Notes: generated from the sequence alone by a model not told the origin. A DNA stretch of 8,787 nucleotides from Nanoarchaeota archaeon (GCA_018897155.1 JAHILE010000052.1:1-8787); one strand, 5' to 3'. Shown: positions 1 through 6,331, counted from the first letter of the stretch. Numbers and translations are program-made.

Positions 1-1
1 A

Positions 2-490
2 TGGCTTGCTCGCTATGAAAACGGCTGGAACAAGCTGAAGACGGATTTGCTCAATTCAACCGCGACTGTGAATTATTACCGTGCATATACTAACGCATTT
101 TCTTATTTTGCGATTGTCGGAGAGAAAGCGCAGGCGGCTCAGGCGCCTGCACCTGTTGTAGAGCCTGTAAATGAGAATCCGGCGCAACAGAAGTCTGTGA
201 ATGAGGAAACGCCTAAAGAACAATTAACGCCGAGCGAACCGGAAAAGTCCAAGCCTTCGTATGTCGGGTATGTTATTGCAATTCTGGTAATTATTGTCGG
301 CGTATGGGTGGCAAGAAGCAAGGTATTGCACAAAGCAATGAAAGAGACTATTAAAGAGCAACCTGCGCCCGTAGTAAAAAACATCTTTACAAAACCAAAA
401 ATCTCGCGTAAAGTGAATTCTTCAAAAACCAAAGACCTCGACGATATCCAGAGGCGCATAGACGGAATAAAGAGGAAGAGTAGGAAATAG
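2..490 (+). CDS. C-terminal part of a PGF-pre-PGF-type archaeal surface protein (5' end outside window)
   Basis: The frame is open from base 2, so the start lies upstream; 162 residues are visible. Residues 1-40 (beginning WLARYENGWNKL and ending FSYFAIVGE) have the pattern of the end of the PGF-pre-PGF domain of archaeal cell-surface proteins: a 'RY..gW..L.T' strand, then 'FSYFAI'. A Pro/Glu/Gln-rich linker follows at about 46-86, then one membrane segment at about 87-104 (VGYVIAILVIIVGVWVA) and a basic tail of about 58 residues rich in Lys and Arg. The likely topology is an extracellular domain held by a C-terminal membrane anchor with a cytoplasmic tail. I see no PGF sorting motif. The domain call rests on pattern recognition; the anchor is seen directly. 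A TTG at 47 could be taken as a start, but it would cut the domain, so I reject it. Confidence 0.75.
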   Translation, partial: WLARYENGWNKLKTDLLNSTATVNYYRAYTNAFSYFAIVGEKAQAAQAPAPVVEPVNENPAQQKSVNEETPKEQLTPSEPEKSKPSYVGYVIAILVIIVGVWVARSKVLHKAMKETIKEQPAPVVKNIFTKPKISRKVNSSKTKDLDDIQRRIDGIKRKSRK

Positions 491-501
491 GCACATCAAG
501 C

Positions 502-509
502 TTTTATAC
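502..509 (+). promoter_or_regulatory. TATA box of the abiE operon
   Basis: TTTTATAC is centred about 26 nt before the ATG at 532, with no Shine-Dalgarno sequence between. This is the spacing of an archaeal leaderless transcript that starts at or beside the start codon. Confidence 0.6.
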
Positions 510-531
510 TTCTTACACACATAATATACCT

Positions 532-1353
532 ATGGTATCAAAATCTGTTACTTTGAGCGAAAAAAGAAAAGGATTATCTAAAAAAGAAGCGTACTTGTTA
601 GCTTTCCTTTCCGAGAACAGAAAGAACATATTCTCCCTACACAACGTCATGACCGTATTAAAATGCAGCTATGAAAATGCAAAAGTTATTGTCGGACGGA
701 TGAAGAAAAAGAAATGGATTATAAGCATAGTAAAGGGAAAATATCTCATTGTGCCTTTGGCCGCAGGCGTTAAAGGCGAATACACAGAACACGAATTTGT
801 GCTTGCATCATTGGTAGCAGAGCCGTGTTATATCGCGTACTGGACTGCCCTAAACCATTATGGGTTTACAGAGCAGGTCCCAAGCACGGTTTTCGTCGCA
901 ACGAGGAAAAAGGCAAAGGACCGGGAAATTTTCGGGATAAAATATAAGTTCGTATTCATTTCAGCCCATAAGTTTTTTGGATTTAGAGAGATTCCAGTCT
1001 CAAGCTACAAGGTAAAGATTTCTGATAAGGAGAAAACGATTATCGACTGTCTGGACAAGCCAAGATACTGTGGCGGCATAGAGGAAATAGTCAAATCGAT
1101 GCATTATGCAAAAGACGAGCTTAACTTTGATAAGCTGGCGACATATGCCTTGAAAATGAAAAACAATGCAGCGATAAAAAGGCTTGGATTCATCCTTAAT
1201 TTTCTCGGTTTAGAAACAAAGACAAAAAGCCTTGAAAATAAAGTTTCTGCCAGCTACTCGATTTTAGACCCAACGAAAGAGAAGAAAGGCAAACTAAATT
1301 CAAAATGGAAACTGCGGATAAACGTAAGCGAAAATGAACTGACAAAGTGGTAA
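532..1353 (+). CDS. abiEi: AbiEi-like winged-helix antitoxin/regulator (type IV toxin-antitoxin)
   Basis: 273 aa. Residues about 15-75 form a helix-rich winged-helix-like region ending in 'KGKYLIVPL'. The middle carries the family-type stretch YIAYWTALNHYGFTEQVPS (100-118), and then 'DKEKTIIDCLDKPRYCGGIEEI' is found at 165-186, split here as DKEKTIIDCLD and PRYCGGIEEI; both are typical of AbiEi/DUF4095-like regulators. In characterised AbiE systems this protein binds the operon promoter and opposes the AbiEii nucleotidyltransferase without needing a stable complex. Its stop is 1 nt before the next ATG, so the two genes are one transcription unit behind the TATA box at 502. The ATG at 532 is chosen because it fits that promoter. 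The family call rests on remembered motifs and on the partner gene; the regulatory role is inferred. Confidence 0.85.
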   Translation: MVSKSVTLSEKRKGLSKKEAYLLAFLSENRKNIFSLHNVMTVLKCSYENAKVIVGRMKKKKWIISIVKGKYLIVPLAAGVKGEYTEHEFVLASLVAEPCYIAYWTALNHYGFTEQVPSTVFVATRKKAKDREIFGIKYKFVFISAHKFFGFREIPVSSYKVKISDKEKTIIDCLDKPRYCGGIEEIVKSMHYAKDELNFDKLATYALKMKNNAAIKRLGFILNFLGLETKTKSLENKVSASYSILDPTKEKKGKLNSKWKLRINVSENELTKW

Positions 1354-1354
1354 T

Positions 1355-2134
1355 ATGCTGACAGAAGAGGACATAAGGCGAATTGCAAGGGTGCGGGGCA
1401 TGAATGTCGGCCTTACTGAAAAAGACTATGCGATAGATTGGTTGCTGAAAGGAATATATGCGTCCAAAATCGGGAAAAGTCTACTATTCAAAGGTGGAAC
1501 AGCCATCAAAAAGGTTTACTTTCAGGAAACATGGCGATTCTCGCATGACGTAGACTTTACTGCCTTAAACCTTAAGATTTCGGATATGGAAAACCTGCTA
1601 AACGAGGTTTTCAGAAACATTGAAAGCGAATCATCTGTCCGGATGGATTTTGGCTCGTTTCATAAGACTGAAGGTAGCATAATTGCAAGCGTGCAGTTTA
1701 TCGGGCCGCTAAATGCCAAGAACAGGATACGTGTGGACATAACGTTTAACGAGAAAGTCATTGAAAAACCGGCTCATAAAACAATAAAATCGCCGTATCC
1801 AGATATTGAATCGTATTCAGTTTATGCGTACTCCCTTAACGAAGTATTGGCTGAGAAAATAAGAAGCATCATACAGAGAGGCAAAAGCAGAGATTATTAT
1901 GATGTCTGGCTCCTGCTGAAAACCCAAGAGTTTGATATGAAAAAAATACGGGAACTTTTGGATGAAAAATGCAGGTTCAAGGGAATAGAGTTCAGGAAGG
2001 AGCTGATTTTTGAGAAGGAAAAGAGGAAAACCGCGAAAAGTTTCTGGGAAGCGGGGTTGAAAGAGTTGGTGAAGAATCTGCCTGATTTTGAGCAGGTCAT
2101 AAACGAATTGGAGCTTATGTTAAAAAAACTATAA
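1355..2134 (+). CDS. abiEii: AbiEii-like nucleotidyltransferase toxin
   Basis: 259 aa. The nucleotidyltransferase signature is clear: KGGTAIKK at 46-53, then RFSHDVDF at 61-68 with the metal-binding pair D65 and D67. A further acidic strand, RIRVDITF, lies at 124-131 (D128). The C-terminal AbiEii signature is at 163-187: EVLAEKIRSI, then RGKSRDYYDVWLL. Family members transfer nucleotides to RNA or protein targets and act as the toxin of type IV toxin-antitoxin or abortive-infection systems. All the catalytic positions I would look for are present, so the protein looks intact and of usual length. It follows abiEi with a 1-nt gap and depends on the upstream promoter. It lies just outside the cassette array and converges with the array genes. 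Confidence 0.88.
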   Translation: MLTEEDIRRIARVRGMNVGLTEKDYAIDWLLKGIYASKIGKSLLFKGGTAIKKVYFQETWRFSHDVDFTALNLKISDMENLLNEVFRNIESESSVRMDFGSFHKTEGSIIASVQFIGPLNAKNRIRVDITFNEKVIEKPAHKTIKSPYPDIESYSVYAYSLNEVLAEKIRSIIQRGKSRDYYDVWLLLKTQEFDMKKIRELLDEKCRFKGIEFRKELIFEKEKRKTAKSFWEAGLKELVKNLPDFEQVINELELMLKKL

Positions 2135-2174
2135 TGTAGGGTGAATCAGAGTAATGATAATTGCTTTAACGGAA

Positions 2175-2214
2175 CGACGGCGGGAACTCCCCCGTCGGAA
2201 ATGGAAATTTTATT
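2175..2214 (+). terminator. Possible terminator after the abiE operon
   Basis: A 9-bp hairpin with one bulged base (CGACGG-c-GGG, loop aact, CCC-CCGTCG, 2175-2197) is followed by a T-containing stretch at 2208-2214. It lies 40 nt after the abiEii stop. The T-run is short and displaced, so this could equally be part of the repeat-rich array edge. Confidence 0.35.
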
Positions 2215-2296
2215 GAGTTTCACTCTGCGCTTTAACGAAGTCACGAAGTGATTTGGGAAACTCCGCAGAGTTTCCGTTAAAGCGCATGTTAGGCTC
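2215..2296. repeat. attC-like three-way-junction repeat S1 (left end of array)
   Basis: Boxes GAGTTTCAC (2215-2223) and GTTAGGCTC (2288-2296). A perfect 11-bp outer stem pairs GCGCTTTAACG (2227-2237) with CGTTAAAGCGC (2275-2285). Hairpin A is AGTCAC/GTGATT (2239-2253), with a G-T pair at its second position. After TGGG, hairpin B is AAACTC-cgca-GAGTTT (2258-2273). The left box has CAC where the other six repeats have AAC. Confidence 0.8.
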
Positions 2297-2393
2297 CCGC
2301 TCATCAATAGAACCAAAGCGGTCGAGCACCGCAGGGCGAAGCCCGAGGAACGGAGAAGTCGGCGGCGGCTCGCAAGTGCGTCCAGATATTTTT

Positions 2394-2828
2394 CTATACT
2401 TCTAAAATTCCTTCTACTTCGAAATAAAATGGTGGCGAATCGCTGGCTTCACCAACATAATGGATTGTACCTTCAAAAGTTATTGCATGATATTCAATAA
2501 GACTGTAGTTGCGTCCGTCAAAAGTATAACTCACAGTTCTTGAGAGATCAAGAAGGCTAGAACCTTCTTTTGGTATCAATGCAATCTGGTCTGCAGTTTC
2601 CACGTTAAACTCTTTTGAATTATCAAATACCGCTAATTCGTATTCTGGACCAAAGAAATTTCCCACGTTTCTTACTACGACGCCACTAAGAGTAACAGCC
2701 TTGCCATCATACGACTGCGGATTGTCTATAATATCAGAAGCGTTAACTTGTTTTGGTTTTTCTCCAATACACCCGCTAACAAGGAGTATCCCCAGTATCG
2801 CCAACGCCAAAAGATATTTTTGCTTCAT
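2394..2828 (-). CDS. Archaeal lipoprotein with a possible OB-fold-like domain
   Basis: 144 aa. The N-terminus is a lipoprotein signal: MKQKY, a hydrophobic run at 6-17, and lipobox LVSGC with C20 as the predicted lipid-modified residue. The mature part opens with 'ASDIIDNPQSYDGKAVTLSGVV' at about 30-51 (quoted here as ASDIIDNPQSYDGK and VTLSGVV) and then continues as alternating beta-strand-like segments ending 'YFEVEGILEV'. The 'dpe.yDGk.VtvsGvV' pattern is common in small OB-fold lipoproteins of archaea and bacteria, often of unknown function. The protein is probably tethered outside the cytoplasmic membrane. The ATG at 2828 is supported both by the signal peptide and by a TATA box centred 27 nt upstream. 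It is the only gene of cassette I. The lipoprotein call is firm, the OB-fold is tentative, and the function is unknown. Confidence 0.82.
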   Translation of the reverse strand: MKQKYLLALAILGILLVSGCIGEKPKQVNASDIIDNPQSYDGKAVTLSGVVVRNVGNFFGPEYELAVFDNSKEFNVETADQIALIPKEGSSLLDLSRTVSYTFDGRNYSLIEYHAITFEGTIHYVGEASDSPPFYFEVEGILEV

Positions 2829-2850
2829 GCCTTAACATGTGTCTTACCGT

Positions 2851-2858
2851 ATTTATAT
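2851..2858 (-). promoter_or_regulatory. TATA box of the cassette I lipoprotein gene
   Basis: On the - strand this reads ATATAAAT, centred about 27 nt before the ATG at 2828, which implies a leaderless transcript. It lies inside the cassette's inverted repeats, so it would move with the gene. Confidence 0.6.
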
Positions 2859-2912
2859 GCTTTCTGAAATTGTTCGGTAAAAGCCGAATAGTCGTGCGAG
2901 CCGCCGCCGATT

Positions 2913-3007
2913 GAGTTTAACTCGGCGGGTTTACGAAGTCCGAGCGTGGCGAGGATTTGGGTGAAAGCTACGGAGTAGCTGAAACCGTAAAGCCGCTTGT
3001 TGTGCGA
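2913..3007. repeat. attC-like three-way-junction repeat S2
   Basis: Boxes GAGTTTAAC (2913-2921) and GTTGTGCGA (2999-3007); the two boxes do not match each other (4/9). The outer stem GCGGGTTTACG (2925-2935) pairs with CGTAAAGCCGC (2986-2996) with one mismatch. Hairpin A is AGTCC/GGATT (2937-2957) with the G-T pair. After TGGG, hairpin B is a perfect AGCTAC-gga-GTAGCT (2966-2980). Confidence 0.8.
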
Positions 3008-3128
3008 CCCGAAGGGCAAATTGCGAAGCAATTTGAGTTGCGAGCCCGCCCCCGTCGTTGTATCCGCTTAATTTTTATTCGACCATTATACAATATTCTG
3101 ACACAATACCCAAAGAATTTGACAAAAT

Positions 3129-3812
3129 TTACATCACCGGCCGTCGCATTACTTTTTCTACAAGTAATTTATATAACTCGTTTGCAATTAACCTTGCTCC
3201 TTTTTCATTTGGATGGACGGCATCTGAAAAACAATCATCATTAAGAACGGAGCATATGTCTACGAGATATATGTTTTTTGAGTCACAATATCGTTTTAAC
3301 CTTTGGTTGTGGTAATCTCTTCTCTTTTTTGATTCAGCTATAAATTCCCTTGGAGTCATTGATTCATTTAAATACGGAACATTGATTAAAATCGGTTTTG
3401 CCCTTTCCGAAATGACCTGTATCACTTTATTGTAATTATTTATTATTTCCTCGCTAGTTGATTCTAAATCAGACTCCTGTCCCATATCATTTGTTCCAAA
3501 TCCAAGAACAACATACTGGGCATTTGGAAACCGCGTTAGAGCATCTTTTACATAAACTAATTCATCTCTACTGAGTGCTCCAGATATTCCATAGTCTGCG
3601 ACGCCTAATATTTCCGATAGTTTTTCCTGAAGAAATTGAGGGTATGTTGGAAATGGTCCGCTATAAGTTCTTAGTTTTTCCATTCGGATGTTATTCCAGC
3701 CTGTTATGCTATCACCAACACATATAACATCAATTGCCTCTCTTTTTTCTTCAAAGTCAACACTGTCCGCGTCTGAAAAATACAATATTTTAGGTTGTGT
3801 TTTGATCATCAT
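3129..3812 (-). CDS. SGNH/GDSL-type hydrolase
   Basis: 227 aa. All SGNH blocks are visible in order: block I VICVGDSIT (29-37, nucleophile S35), block II glycine in DYGISG (73-78), block III GFGTND (104-109, N108), and block V DAVHPN (197-202, D197 and H200). These supply the Ser-His-Asp triad and the oxyanion-hole Gly and Asn of the fold. Family members deacylate lipids, glycans or other esters; the substrate cannot be read here. There is no signal peptide, so it is probably cytoplasmic. The start is the first of two tandem ATGs; a TATA box is centred about 25 nt upstream and no ribosome-binding site is seen. Its length is usual for a single-domain SGNH enzyme. It sits downstream of the transglutaminase-like gene with a 42-bp gap but has its own promoter. 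Confidence 0.88.
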   Translation of the reverse strand: MMIKTQPKILYFSDADSVDFEEKREAIDVICVGDSITGWNNIRMEKLRTYSGPFPTYPQFLQEKLSEILGVADYGISGALSRDELVYVKDALTRFPNAQYVVLGFGTNDMGQESDLESTSEEIINNYNKVIQVISERAKPILINVPYLNESMTPREFIAESKKRRDYHNQRLKRYCDSKNIYLVDICSVLNDDCFSDAVHPNEKGARLIANELYKLLVEKVMRRPVM

Positions 3813-3833
3813 AACATATTACTGTATTTCAAG

Positions 3834-3841
3834 TTATAAAA
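3834..3841 (-). promoter_or_regulatory. TATA box of the SGNH hydrolase gene
   Basis: TTTTATAA on the - strand lies in the 42-bp gap between the two cassette II genes, centred about 25 nt before the ATG at 3812. A separate leaderless transcript for the second gene is likely. Confidence 0.6.
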
Positions 3842-3854
3842 GATGATACCTTAC

Positions 3855-4523
3855 TCATTCACTAACTTCATTAATTGGGTCAAGAACATAACCAATCCTT
3901 TCAAATTCTTCTACAGGTAAAACGAGGCCGTGAGACTTGATATAAGAACTACAGATACCATGAGGCATAGTAGAATGCCTATAAAGGTCTAATTCGGTGG
4001 GATCAATAATAGCCACGTATTTTTTATCACCAATTTCAAATTCCTTTGCTAAAAAAGTATGAGCCCTCATAGTTCCACTCTCACTAATTCCATGGTAAAG
4101 TTTCCAATCCTTTAAAGCCTCCATCAGTAACAATGTCTCTCCCGTGCAATCAAGCAGGCTGGAATTGATTAATTGGCTTAGTTTAACATTCCCGCTTTCC
4201 AATAATTTCAAATATTCATAAAATATGGCTCTTTGATCTGCATGGGTTGCTCTTGTTTCATTAAGATTTTTATATCGTAAAAAAGGAAGATCGTCTTGCA
4301 TCTTTTTTGAAAATTGATTTGAAGCATTCAATAAGTCTTCAACGTTCATATCAAAGCCTAATCCACCAAATAGTTCTTTATAGTCATCGATTATTTTTTC
4401 TTTGTATTCAACAGGAATATTATCAACAATAATTCTTTGATCCATATCGTCCTTACTTATACCGGGGGCAAATTCTCCAAAATTTTTATGTATAAAACTG
4501 TAAACTTTTTCCAATGTTACCAC
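3855..4523 (-). CDS. Transglutaminase-like (papain-fold) protein
   Basis: 222 aa from a GTG start at 4523. The C-terminal half has the order and spacing of a transglutaminase-like Cys-His-Asp triad: C126 in LLDCTGETLLLMEALK, H155 in MRAHTFLAKEF, and D174 in VAIIDPTE. The sequence 'vDpT' after the His strand is typical of that superfamily, whose members are proteases, amidases or cross-linkers. The N-terminal half (about 1-110) is helical and unrecognised. There is no signal peptide, so it is probably cytoplasmic. The frame is also open from a TTG at 4544, but the TATA-like box at 4546-4555 would then lie almost on the start. A GTG at 4523 (or the adjacent TTG at 4526) gives the 25-28 nt spacing seen at neighbouring genes. 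The superfamily call is moderate and the substrate is unknown. Confidence 0.68.
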   Translation of the reverse strand: MVTLEKVYSFIHKNFGEFAPGISKDDMDQRIIVDNIPVEYKEKIIDDYKELFGGLGFDMNVEDLLNASNQFSKKMQDDLPFLRYKNLNETRATHADQRAIFYEYLKLLESGNVKLSQLINSSLLDCTGETLLLMEALKDWKLYHGISESGTMRAHTFLAKEFEIGDKKYVAIIDPTELDLYRHSTMPHGICSSYIKSHGLVLPVEEFERIGYVLDPINEVSE

Positions 4524-4545
4524 CAATTGATGTTCTATCAGCAAA

Positions 4546-4555
4546 TATTTAAAAA
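4546..4555 (-). promoter_or_regulatory. TATA box of the transglutaminase-like gene
   Basis: TTTTTAAATA on the - strand is centred about 27 nt before the GTG at 4523. This spacing is the main reason for preferring GTG 4523 over the upstream TTG. Confidence 0.5.
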
Positions 4556-4624
4556 TGCCTTACCGCACAATAAATCTACGTACTTTAGCACAATTCGTCG
4601 TATCGTTGGGGCGGGCTCGCAATT

Positions 4625-4709
4625 TCGCACAACTCGGGAATTTTACGAAGTCGCCGTTAGGCGATTTGGGATTTTCCGCAGAAAATCCGTTAAAGCGCAT
4701 GTTAAGCTC
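4625..4709. repeat. attC-like repeat S3 with mismatched outer stem
   Basis: Boxes TCGCACAAC (4625-4633) and GTTAAGCTC (4701-4709) do not match each other (5/9). Hairpin A is a clean AGTCGCC/GGCGATT (4649-4666) with the G-T pair, and hairpin B is a perfect ATTTTC-cgca-GAAAAT (4671-4686). The outer stem is poor: GGAATTTTACG (4637-4647) faces CGTTAAAGCGC (4688-4698). The right arm through the box is nearly identical to that of S1. Confidence 0.75.
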
Positions 4710-4792
4710 TCCGAACGAAGTGAGGACAAGCCGCCGAAGGCGAGCGAAGAGTTCGAAAACCCGCTAACGTATGATGCGGGGCGCAGAAAACA

Positions 4793-5434
4793 TTAGAGAG
4801 TAGCATCCATATTTCCGTGAGAGACAAAGTGCCTCAAATCCCACCATAGAAACCGTGCCAAACTGGCATCCGCAATGGTACTTCCTAATGATTTGACGAG
4901 ATTCTTTCTAAGAAGATTTTCTGTTCTTTTCCGCGATTCATCTACGGTGTTACCTTTTATCAGCGAATCTACAAACAGATTGGATGGCTCAAGAAATAGT
5001 TTCGCGGTTCCGTCATGAAGCGGCCTCGAAATATTTTCTGGCTCATAAGAGAAAATGAAATCATCGTCGTAACCGGTATAGCTTATTGCTCCTGATTCTA
5101 CGCTTTTTGGTCCGAGAATTTTTGCAGACCTGCACGATAAAGCATAAACGATTTTTGACTTTAGCAGACTTTCATTTTCCCCTGCTTTTACTAACGGTTG
5201 ATTATTATGTCCTGTAACCGTGTTGTCGTCTCCGTGGCCGTTTAGCACCACGAGATTGGGAGACATTTTGATTATCATGCTTTCGAATTTTTGCCGGTTT
5301 GCATCCTCACGATTGAGATCCAAAACTTTCATTCCTTTCTTTTGAGCCGCGTTTATCATCTCTTTGTTCCAATAGGATAAATAATGCGTAGTAGTGTCAT
5401 GTTCTGGTCTTGTAACGAGATACGTCTTACTCAT
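4793..5434 (-). CDS. Caspase/gingipain-like (clan CD-type) His-Cys protein
   Basis: 213 aa. The pattern fits a clan CD cysteine peptidase fold (caspase, C25 or CHAT-like). A hydrophobic strand ends in His (NLVVLNGHGDDN, 60-71, H67). About 30 residues later a second strand ends in Cys (SKIVYALSCRSAKILG, 93-108, C101), followed by GAISYTGYDDDFIF (115-128). The order strand-HG, strand-C matches the catalytic His-Cys dyad. The C-terminus (about 140-213) is helical and basic. There is no signal peptide, so a cytoplasmic location is likely. The ATG at 5434 overlaps the end of the 71-aa gene by 8 nt, so translation is probably coupled. In prokaryotes such proteases are often effectors of defence or regulated cell death, but that role is only inferred here. 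Family level moderate; exact family not identified. Confidence 0.65.
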   Translation of the reverse strand: MSKTYLVTRPEHDTTTHYLSYWNKEMINAAQKKGMKVLDLNREDANRQKFESMIIKMSPNLVVLNGHGDDNTVTGHNNQPLVKAGENESLLKSKIVYALSCRSAKILGPKSVESGAISYTGYDDDFIFSYEPENISRPLHDGTAKLFLEPSNLFVDSLIKGNTVDESRKRTENLLRKNLVKSLGSTIADASLARFLWWDLRHFVSHGNMDATL

Positions 5435-5642
5435 ACATTACGCCTTCTTTTATCGCCCTTAAGAACTCCAATTCTACCTCTATCATCTTTTTGCCTATTG
5501 AGTCTTCCTTTTTAACATGATCTATCAGCTCGTCCTTTGTAAACTCGCCTTGTGATCCTATTGAGATTTTCCTATTCGATGGCAGGGTTTCTAAGCGAAC
5601 GATTACAAGCTTCTTTATATCCTCTGAAAGTTCGTCGGTCAT
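5427..5642 (-). CDS. Small acidic protein of unknown function, middle gene of the cassette III operon
   Basis: 71 aa, charged, with no membrane segment and no cysteines. It is predicted mainly helical, with 'GEFTKDELIDHVKKED' at 32-47 followed by a longer helix, KKMIEVELEFLRAIKEG (51-67). I do not recognise the family. Its ATG overlaps the stop of the 60-aa gene in the form ATGA (4 nt), and its own 3' end overlaps the His-Cys protein gene by 8 nt. The tight coupling implies co-translation in fixed proportion. The size and position suggest an adaptor, regulator or antitoxin for the downstream protein, which is inference from layout only. Confidence 0.7.
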   Translation of the reverse strand: MTDELSEDIKKLVIVRLETLPSNRKISIGSQGEFTKDELIDHVKKEDSIGKKMIEVELEFLRAIKEGVMYE

Positions 5643-5821
5643 ATCAATTTCAACTCTTCTAATTTTTTAAGTATCTTTTTGCTTTTATCGGTTTTATTAA
5701 ATATTTCAACATACGCGACATTCCACGTTATCGGCTCGTTGTCAAACACAAGGATTATTTCCTTTCTTAGGTTCAGAGGAATGTTTGCGTATATCTTCAA
5801 AAAGCGCTCTCGAGGGTCCAT
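5639..5821 (-). CDS. Small protein of unknown function, first gene of the cassette III operon
   Basis: 60 aa. It opens MDPRERFLKIYANIPLNLRK, then continues through EIILVFDNEPITWNVAYVEI to a lysine-rich helix, KSKKILKKLEEL (47-58). It has no membrane segment. The composition suggests a small alpha/beta or helical domain, perhaps for protein-protein contact; I cannot name a family. The ATG at 5821 is preferred over an ATG 6 nt upstream in another frame, and a weak TATA-like stretch (5843-5851) is centred about 26 nt away. It leads an operon in which all three genes overlap (60 aa, 71 aa, 213 aa), so the three products probably act together. Confidence 0.65.
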   Translation of the reverse strand: MDPRERFLKIYANIPLNLRKEIILVFDNEPITWNVAYVEIFNKTDKSKKILKKLEELKLI

Positions 5822-5842
5822 GGCATAATATAGACTAGTTTA

Positions 5843-5851
5843 GAATTTAAG
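5843..5851 (-). promoter_or_regulatory. Weak TATA-like box of the three-gene operon
   Basis: CTTAAATTC on the - strand is centred about 26 nt before the ATG at 5821. It is a poorer match than the neighbouring boxes; the operon could instead be read through from the gene upstream. Confidence 0.35.
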
Positions 5852-5887
5852 CTTTCAAGCGACGGATACTTTTCATAAATTAACAAA

Positions 5888-6331
5888 CTATCGCGGATAA
5901 TTTGACTGAATTCCGGTTTGACTTTTGTTTTCAATATTAATGGGAATTACATCCTTAACGATTATCTCTTGACAAGCACGCTGCCATTCAGAACACTTTA
6001 CACCCTTAACTAAATTAGAACCATCCTGAGTACAACGGTATATGATATTTTCACATTCAACAAGTCGTCCATCATACGGGGCCTCAGGAATAGGACAACC
6101 CGTTTTCCTTTGACTAAGCGCAAGTTCAAAACCTCTACAATTTTTAAACTTAGCATAATGATTTTCCAAACTAGAATTTTCGACAACAAGCCAGGTAAAT
6201 CTTTGAGTCTCCATAGTAGTATAGCCAAAACAAAGCCTTTTAGATGCACATGTAGAAGTATCTTTTGGAAACGCGAAAACAATCAATAGACCCATAACCA
6301 AAATTAAAAGTGTCCTTTTTGTAATTTGCAT
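5888..6331 (-). CDS. Secreted or membrane-anchored cysteine-rich protein, unknown function
   Basis: 147 aa from the ATG at 6331. The N-terminus MQITKRTLLILVMGLLIVFAF is a signal peptide or N-terminal anchor (basic start, hydrophobic to about residue 21; listed here as MQITKRT plus LLILVMGLLIVFAF). The rest has eight cysteines (C28, C34, C65, C79, C93, C100, C113, C120), an even number that suits four disulfides in an extracellular domain. I see no lipobox or known fold. A GTG at 6346 in the same frame would add five residues before the basic start; the ATG gives a better signal peptide. No strong Shine-Dalgarno sequence is seen, and a TATA box about 69 nt upstream would give a leader of roughly 40 nt. 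It precedes the three-gene operon by a 66-bp gap in the same cassette, but no functional link is evident. Confidence 0.72.
   Translation of the reverse strand: MQITKRTLLILVMGLLIVFAFPKDTSTCASKRLCFGYTTMETQRFTWLVVENSSLENHYAKFKNCRGFELALSQRKTGCPIPEAPYDGRLVECENIIYRCTQDGSNLVKGVKCSEWQRACQEIIVKDVIPINIENKSQTGIQSNYPR

Larger units (their letters stand above)
2288..2921 (-). mobile_element. Gene cassette I (lipoprotein)
   Basis: The block runs from the GTT of S1 to the AAC of S2. The end boxes GTTAGGCTC and GAGTTTAAC pair at 9/9 positions including two G-T pairs. Inside them is a perfect 14-bp inverted repeat, GGCGGCGGCTCGCA (2361-2374) with TGCGAGCCGCCGCC (2895-2908), which brackets the only gene and its promoter. 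Confidence 0.65.
2999..4633 (-). mobile_element. Gene cassette II (SGNH hydrolase and transglutaminase-like protein)
   Basis: The end boxes GTTGTGCGA (S2) and TCGCACAAC (S3) are perfect complements. Inside them is a perfect 15-bp inverted repeat, TTGCGAGCCCGCCCC (3038-3052) with GGGGCGGGCTCGCAA (4608-4622), about 1.56 kb apart. Both genes lie between the arms. Confidence 0.65.

Noticed and set aside
139-459. 106-aa - strand frame within the surface-protein gene
   Set aside because: It is a shadow of the PGF-pre-PGF protein, whose domain and membrane anchor are recognisable in the + frame.
2825-3031. 68-aa frame on the - strand upstream of the lipoprotein gene
   Set aside because: It lies almost wholly in repeat S2 and its flank, overlapping the lipoprotein promoter.
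2957-3315. Open frames on the + strand over repeat S2 and the 3' end of the SGNH gene
   Set aside because: They read through structured repeat DNA and antisense to a well-supported gene; their Arg-rich products reflect the repeat.
4437-4796. Open frames on the + strand over repeat S3
   Set aside because: They span the repeat and its tail and end inside the inverted repeat. There is no promoter, and the product is low-complexity and basic.
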